Assembly: GCA_002751075.1 (NCBI GenBank)
Contig: NAOQ01000382.1
Span: forward strand, 61,084 to 71,844
DNA length: 10,761 bases
Direction: 5' to 3'
Source: Ichthyophonus hoferi
Lineage: Eukaryota > Opisthokonta > Ichthyosporea > Ichthyophonida > Ichthyophonidae
Shown here piece after piece: positions 8,201-10,761 of this stretch (position 1 is the first letter of the stretch; every line of letters starts with the position of its first letter). Below the pieces are notes generated by a model. It worked only from the letters and a program-made list of their open reading frames with translations. It made no database searches and was not told the DNA's origin. The translations under genes were made by a program, and so were the position numbers.

Positions 8201-10155
8201 GTAATTCACACAGGCCATTGCCTGGAGCCTAGACATGTAATGGTTAATCAAGACGAAGCTGGTTTGTAGTAAATGTACTTGATAATATTCATATATACAT
8301 ATACATACAAATCACTACCGCAATTCGAGAGATAGAAGGATAATTATATACGTTACAAGCCCCTCATATCATACACTTGTATACACTCCTGATCTACCCT
8401 GGGGTAATCAAATAAAAATACATGTGTACACACACACTCGTTGGCATGTATAGAAAAGTTTATTCGCTAGGTTGTCTATATGACATCCTCCTTCCATGTT
8501 GTGTACTTCTCGCTTATATTATAGATACAAAATATAAGACCAAAATATAACAATACTCAGCGGTCAAATATGTTACATTAATATGATGTTTTTAATACTA
8601 TTGTATATGTCGGAAAAGAGTATTCAGATACCTCATAATCCATGCCCCCCTTTTAAATCATTGTGACCCTTTTTGTTTTTACACCACATGTTATCCTGAC
8701 TTAATATTGATAATAATAGTTGTATTGGTAGTGGTAGGTGTAACAGTTGTTGGCTGTTGGGCCTAGCCTATTCTCCCCATACTCTGCTTTTGGTTCACTA
8801 TTTCTCTATAATTTTTGAAAATAGGGGTAAGCAAGAGTCCTTTTTTTTTGTATAATACACACCTTGTTTATAAATTTAAAGCCATATGTTAAGTTTTTTT
8901 TTTTTTTTTACTACAATTTTATTATTATTGTTGTTGTTAATTTCACTGTTATTAGTGTTTCTGATGCCATATGTGTATCAAAAAACAAAAAGGATTTCAT
9001 CCCGCAGGATACTTTATTTTATCCTATACCCGAAACACCAATATAAATACTTCAAAGGAACTTTCTGCTTTAAGACAGTCTTTTATTACTAGTTTATACA
9101 ATCACCCCTGATCGTTAAATAATTAAAATTTAATAGTCCCATGACCTCCTATATGCTCCTATATAAAGCTCCCAGTTTACTATATACTTATGCTGTTTCA
9201 ACAGACCACAAGCATACCAGGATTTGGACATGATAAATGGGATCTTATTTTCAACAACATCAGAGAGATTGTCATGTATCATGTTACTTTCTTGTCCAAT
9301 ATAGAGGTTTGATGTAGCTCATTTGTATGGTCGTTCTTGATGTTTTGTTCATGATAAATTTATGTATTATGTTCATTATTCTCTTGCACCCATAGTGTAC
9401 TCTACAGTCTTATGTGTTGCATACTGCCCTTTTCTACTCATTATAAATTTTTTGTTTGACTTTTTGTTCTCTCCTTGTCCATATTTCTTTTGATACGCGT
9501 CCTTGCCCTGTTCTGTATAATACATATGCATATTTTCTCTTTATCTCTCTGTCTTATTTTCATTTGTCATTAAGATATAGTTGTTTTAACCCACTATTAT
9601 TTGCTCTATCTCTGTATAAAGTGGTTGAATGTATATGTGATAGAGAAGAACTAAGAGTATGGTTAGTAAAGGAAGTGTGGTTAGACTGGGTGGAGAGGAA
9701 AATGTGTGCCAATAAACATATATGATTCATTGTGGCATGGGTGTAAAACGCAGATATATTTACTCAAGTAGTGTATAACAAGGAAGGATATTTAGTGTTT
9801 ATTCTTTTTGCATTGTAGTACTTAGTTACTTACATATATACATACATATAGATCACTCTGTATAACCATGTTGTCATATACAAGCACACTTACATGCTTA
9901 AAATATATATTTATAGTTGTTCATTTATGAATAGATGAATACAGTTGTGTAAGTATATATTCGTACGACATAGCAGCCAACATATTTCCCTTTTAGGAAT
10001 GGTGGCCTGACGTAGGATCTTCCTTTGTTGACCTGTCTGCTAACTTTGAAATGTATTATCAATACTTTAGCACATTTGAGGAGGCCATAAAAATGTTAAA
10101 CGATGCTGCTAAATCAAACCCTGCCTTAGCGGCATGGCTGGTTGCTAGGCAACGG
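8087..10155 (+). CDS. Dbl-family RhoGEF, N-terminal half of DH domain (3' end outside window)
   Basis: RhoGEFs load GTP onto Rho-family GTPases at membranes through a DH domain, usually followed by a PH domain. Three exons, 8087-8200, 9205-9306 and 9997-10155, join in phase 0 to give 125 residues. Residues 8-34 (NELITTEKTFVEDMKLVV and neighbours) are the first conserved DH helix, which contacts the GTPase. DLIFNNIREIVMYHVTFLSN (51-70) matches the IF.NI..I...H..FL segment. GSSF...FEMYYQYFSTFEEA, then SNPALAAWL, match the Y..Y......A...L....NP.F..FL helices. The second half of the DH domain (the LKDYLIKPVQR-type region) and any PH domain are not in the window. The ATG context is good (AAACATGG) with an in-frame TAG 15 bases upstream, but the protein would then start directly in the DH domain, so an upstream exon is possible. 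The subfamily cannot be assigned. Confidence 0.9.
8201..9204 (+). other. RhoGEF intron 1 (1004 bp)
   Basis: T-rich intron with a run of 16 T at 8894-8909. The two overlapping 60-68 codon frames at 8864-9092 are Phe/Leu/Val-rich translations of the poly-T run and its TTG/TTA surroundings, not genes. Exons 1 and 2 join to a DH domain of normal spacing, so no missing exon is needed here. Confidence 0.75.
8894..8909 (+). repeat. Poly(T)16
   Basis: A run of sixteen T in RhoGEF intron 1, followed by ACTACAATTTTATTATTATTG. It might be the tail of a degraded retroposon on the minus strand, but I see no element body or target-site duplication. Confidence 0.7.
9205..9306 (+). CDS. RhoGEF exon 2: DH helices
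   Basis: This exon has 34 codons between TTTCAACAG and a GAG|GTTTGA donor, phase 0 on both sides. It encodes TTSIPGFGHDKWDLIFNNIR then EIVMYHVTFLSNIE. The IFNNI...H..FL pattern is diagnostic of DH domains. The donor is non-optimal at positions +3 and +4 but keeps G at +5, and the frame meets a stop at once if not spliced. Confidence 0.9.
9307..9996 (+). other. RhoGEF intron 2 (690 bp)
   Basis: Pyrimidine-rich intron ending in a good acceptor (TTTCCCTTTTAG). The 89-codon frame at 9456-9725 has a Cys/Phe/Leu-rich first half from C/T-rich DNA and a more protein-like second half, but no recognisable domain and no flanking splice logic. A near-repeat of AGTRTGGTTAG occurs twice, 18 bases apart, at 9656 and 9674. 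Confidence 0.7.
9997..10155 (+). CDS. RhoGEF exon 3: DH helices
   Basis: This exon has 53 codons from CCCTTTTAG|GAA to CGG|GTAGGT, phase 0. It encodes EWWPDVGSSFVDLSANFEMY then YQYFSTFEEAIKMLNDAAKS and NPALAAWLVARQR. This corresponds to the G..F......Y..Y......A...L....NP.F..FL segment of DH domains. The next DH exon is not seen in the remaining 606 bases. Confidence 0.9.
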
Positions 10156-10224
10156 GTAGGTTACCCAAAGTATTACACGCACATACGAAAACATACACGG
10201 CGAGTAATGTTGACATAAAAGATG

Positions 10225-10261
10225 GTGTGTGTGTGTGTGGGTGGGAGTTGTAGGGGGGCGG
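10225..10261 (+). repeat. (GT)7 followed by a G-rich segment
   Basis: Fourteen bases of GT (10225-10238) run into GGGTGGG, a 7-base spacer, then six G and CGG. The G-rich part has three clear G-tracts of three or more rather than four, so a three-tier quadruplex is not assured. Confidence 0.75.
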
Positions 10262-10683
10262 TAGATAATGACCATATGTGATTTTTTGACTTCTTACTCT
10301 TTCTCTCTAGCTTTATAGCTACTGTGTCTTCACTGTCTTTCTTCTCTCTTACTTAATCATGTAGTAGTCGATGTATATTCTCACTTTGGCCTATGTTGTC
10401 TTACATGAAGTGCAGCACGCATAGAACTATTTATGCAATCATTAATGGGAGGCAGCTTATAGTTGACTTGGTTTCCTACCTCCTAATATACCCATACTAG
10501 GTGTGCAAATATATCTTAATGTATGTGCTGTGTCTTTTCTTTCTGTCTATTTATTGAGATTCCGATAAATATAGAGCCAACCACAATGGTGTACTATGAC
10601 TAAGTTTAGAGAAAATCGATGAATTTTATCAAATTAACTGACTTTAGTTTTTTAAGTACAAGACACTAGTGAAAAGCACGGGA

Positions 10684-10698
10684 ATATATATATATATA
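10684..10698. repeat. (AT)n microsatellite
   Basis: Fifteen bases of alternating A and T, followed by CATGTGTGTATG and then a GATA/GAGA-type purine stretch to about 10740. Confidence 0.8.
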
Positions 10699-10743
10699 CA
10701 TGTGTGTATGGGAGATAGATAGAGAGAGGAGGGGTGGGTGATG

Positions 10744-10761
10744 ATATATATATATATATAT
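10744..10761. repeat. (AT)9 microsatellite at window edge
   Basis: Eighteen bases of AT up to the last base of the window; its full length is unknown. Confidence 0.8.

Larger units (their letters stand above)
10156..10761 (+). other. RhoGEF intron 3, running off the window
   Basis: No DH-like exon is present: the nearest acceptor-like site (TTTCTCTCTAG near 10311) is followed by LYSYCVFTVF and a stop, unlike any DH helix. The stretch holds several simple repeats, listed separately. Confidence 0.65.

Noticed and set aside
9456-9725. 89-codon plus-strand frame in RhoGEF intron 2
   Set aside because: DH exons 2 and 3 join without it in the correct phase and spacing, and it has no recognisable domain.
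10239-10261. G-quadruplex
   Set aside because: Only three separate G-tracts of three or more are present, so a stable three-tier quadruplex on this strand is not supported.
1-10761. tRNA or rRNA genes, CRISPR, transposase or reverse transcriptase remnants
   Set aside because: I looked for T-loop-like GTTCRA sequences, regular spaced repeats, long terminal or inverted repeats and catalytic motifs, and saw none I could support.

Overview
The window looks like animal (metazoan) nuclear DNA: AT-rich, with protein domains split over short exons bounded by GT..AG introns of about 0.3-1.4 kb, and with scattered microsatellites. There is no bacterial layout, rRNA, tRNA, CRISPR array or recognisable transposon. 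The species cannot be fixed from the sequence; a non-vertebrate animal is my best inference.

Two host genes lie head to head. The minus-strand gene (coding 6538 down to 983) can be followed through seven exons. It encodes a PX-BAR sorting nexin of the SNX4/SNX7/SNX30 type, about 507 residues in the simplest model. It has an acidic, Ser/Asn-rich N-terminal tail, a PX phosphoinositide-binding domain with the RRKYDDF motif, and a long helical BAR region ending in a TGA at 985-983. A further 5' exon at 7155-7057 is possible.

The plus-strand gene (8087 onward) runs off the right edge. Three phase-0 exons give the first 125 residues of a Dbl-family RhoGEF, covering the first half of a DH domain starting almost at the initiator Met. 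The catalytic second half of the DH domain and any PH domain must lie beyond 10761.

Region by region: 1-982 is 3' flank or 3' UTR of the sorting nexin, with no gene seen. 983-6538 is the sorting nexin. 6539-8086 is the divergent region, holding a candidate 5' exon, a perfect 10-bp hairpin and a pair of inverted CCAAT boxes 11 bp apart. 8087-10155 holds the three RhoGEF exons. 10156-10761 is intron with GT, AT and G-rich simple repeats.

Sorting nexins of this type shape and sort endosomal membranes, and RhoGEFs activate Rho GTPases that drive actin. A shared promoter region is possible but co-regulation is only inferred. I found no new mobile or defence system. The most useful leads are the unusual PX domain, the uncertain 5' ends of both genes, the hairpin inside a candidate exon, and intron strand asymmetry that changes sign between the two genes.
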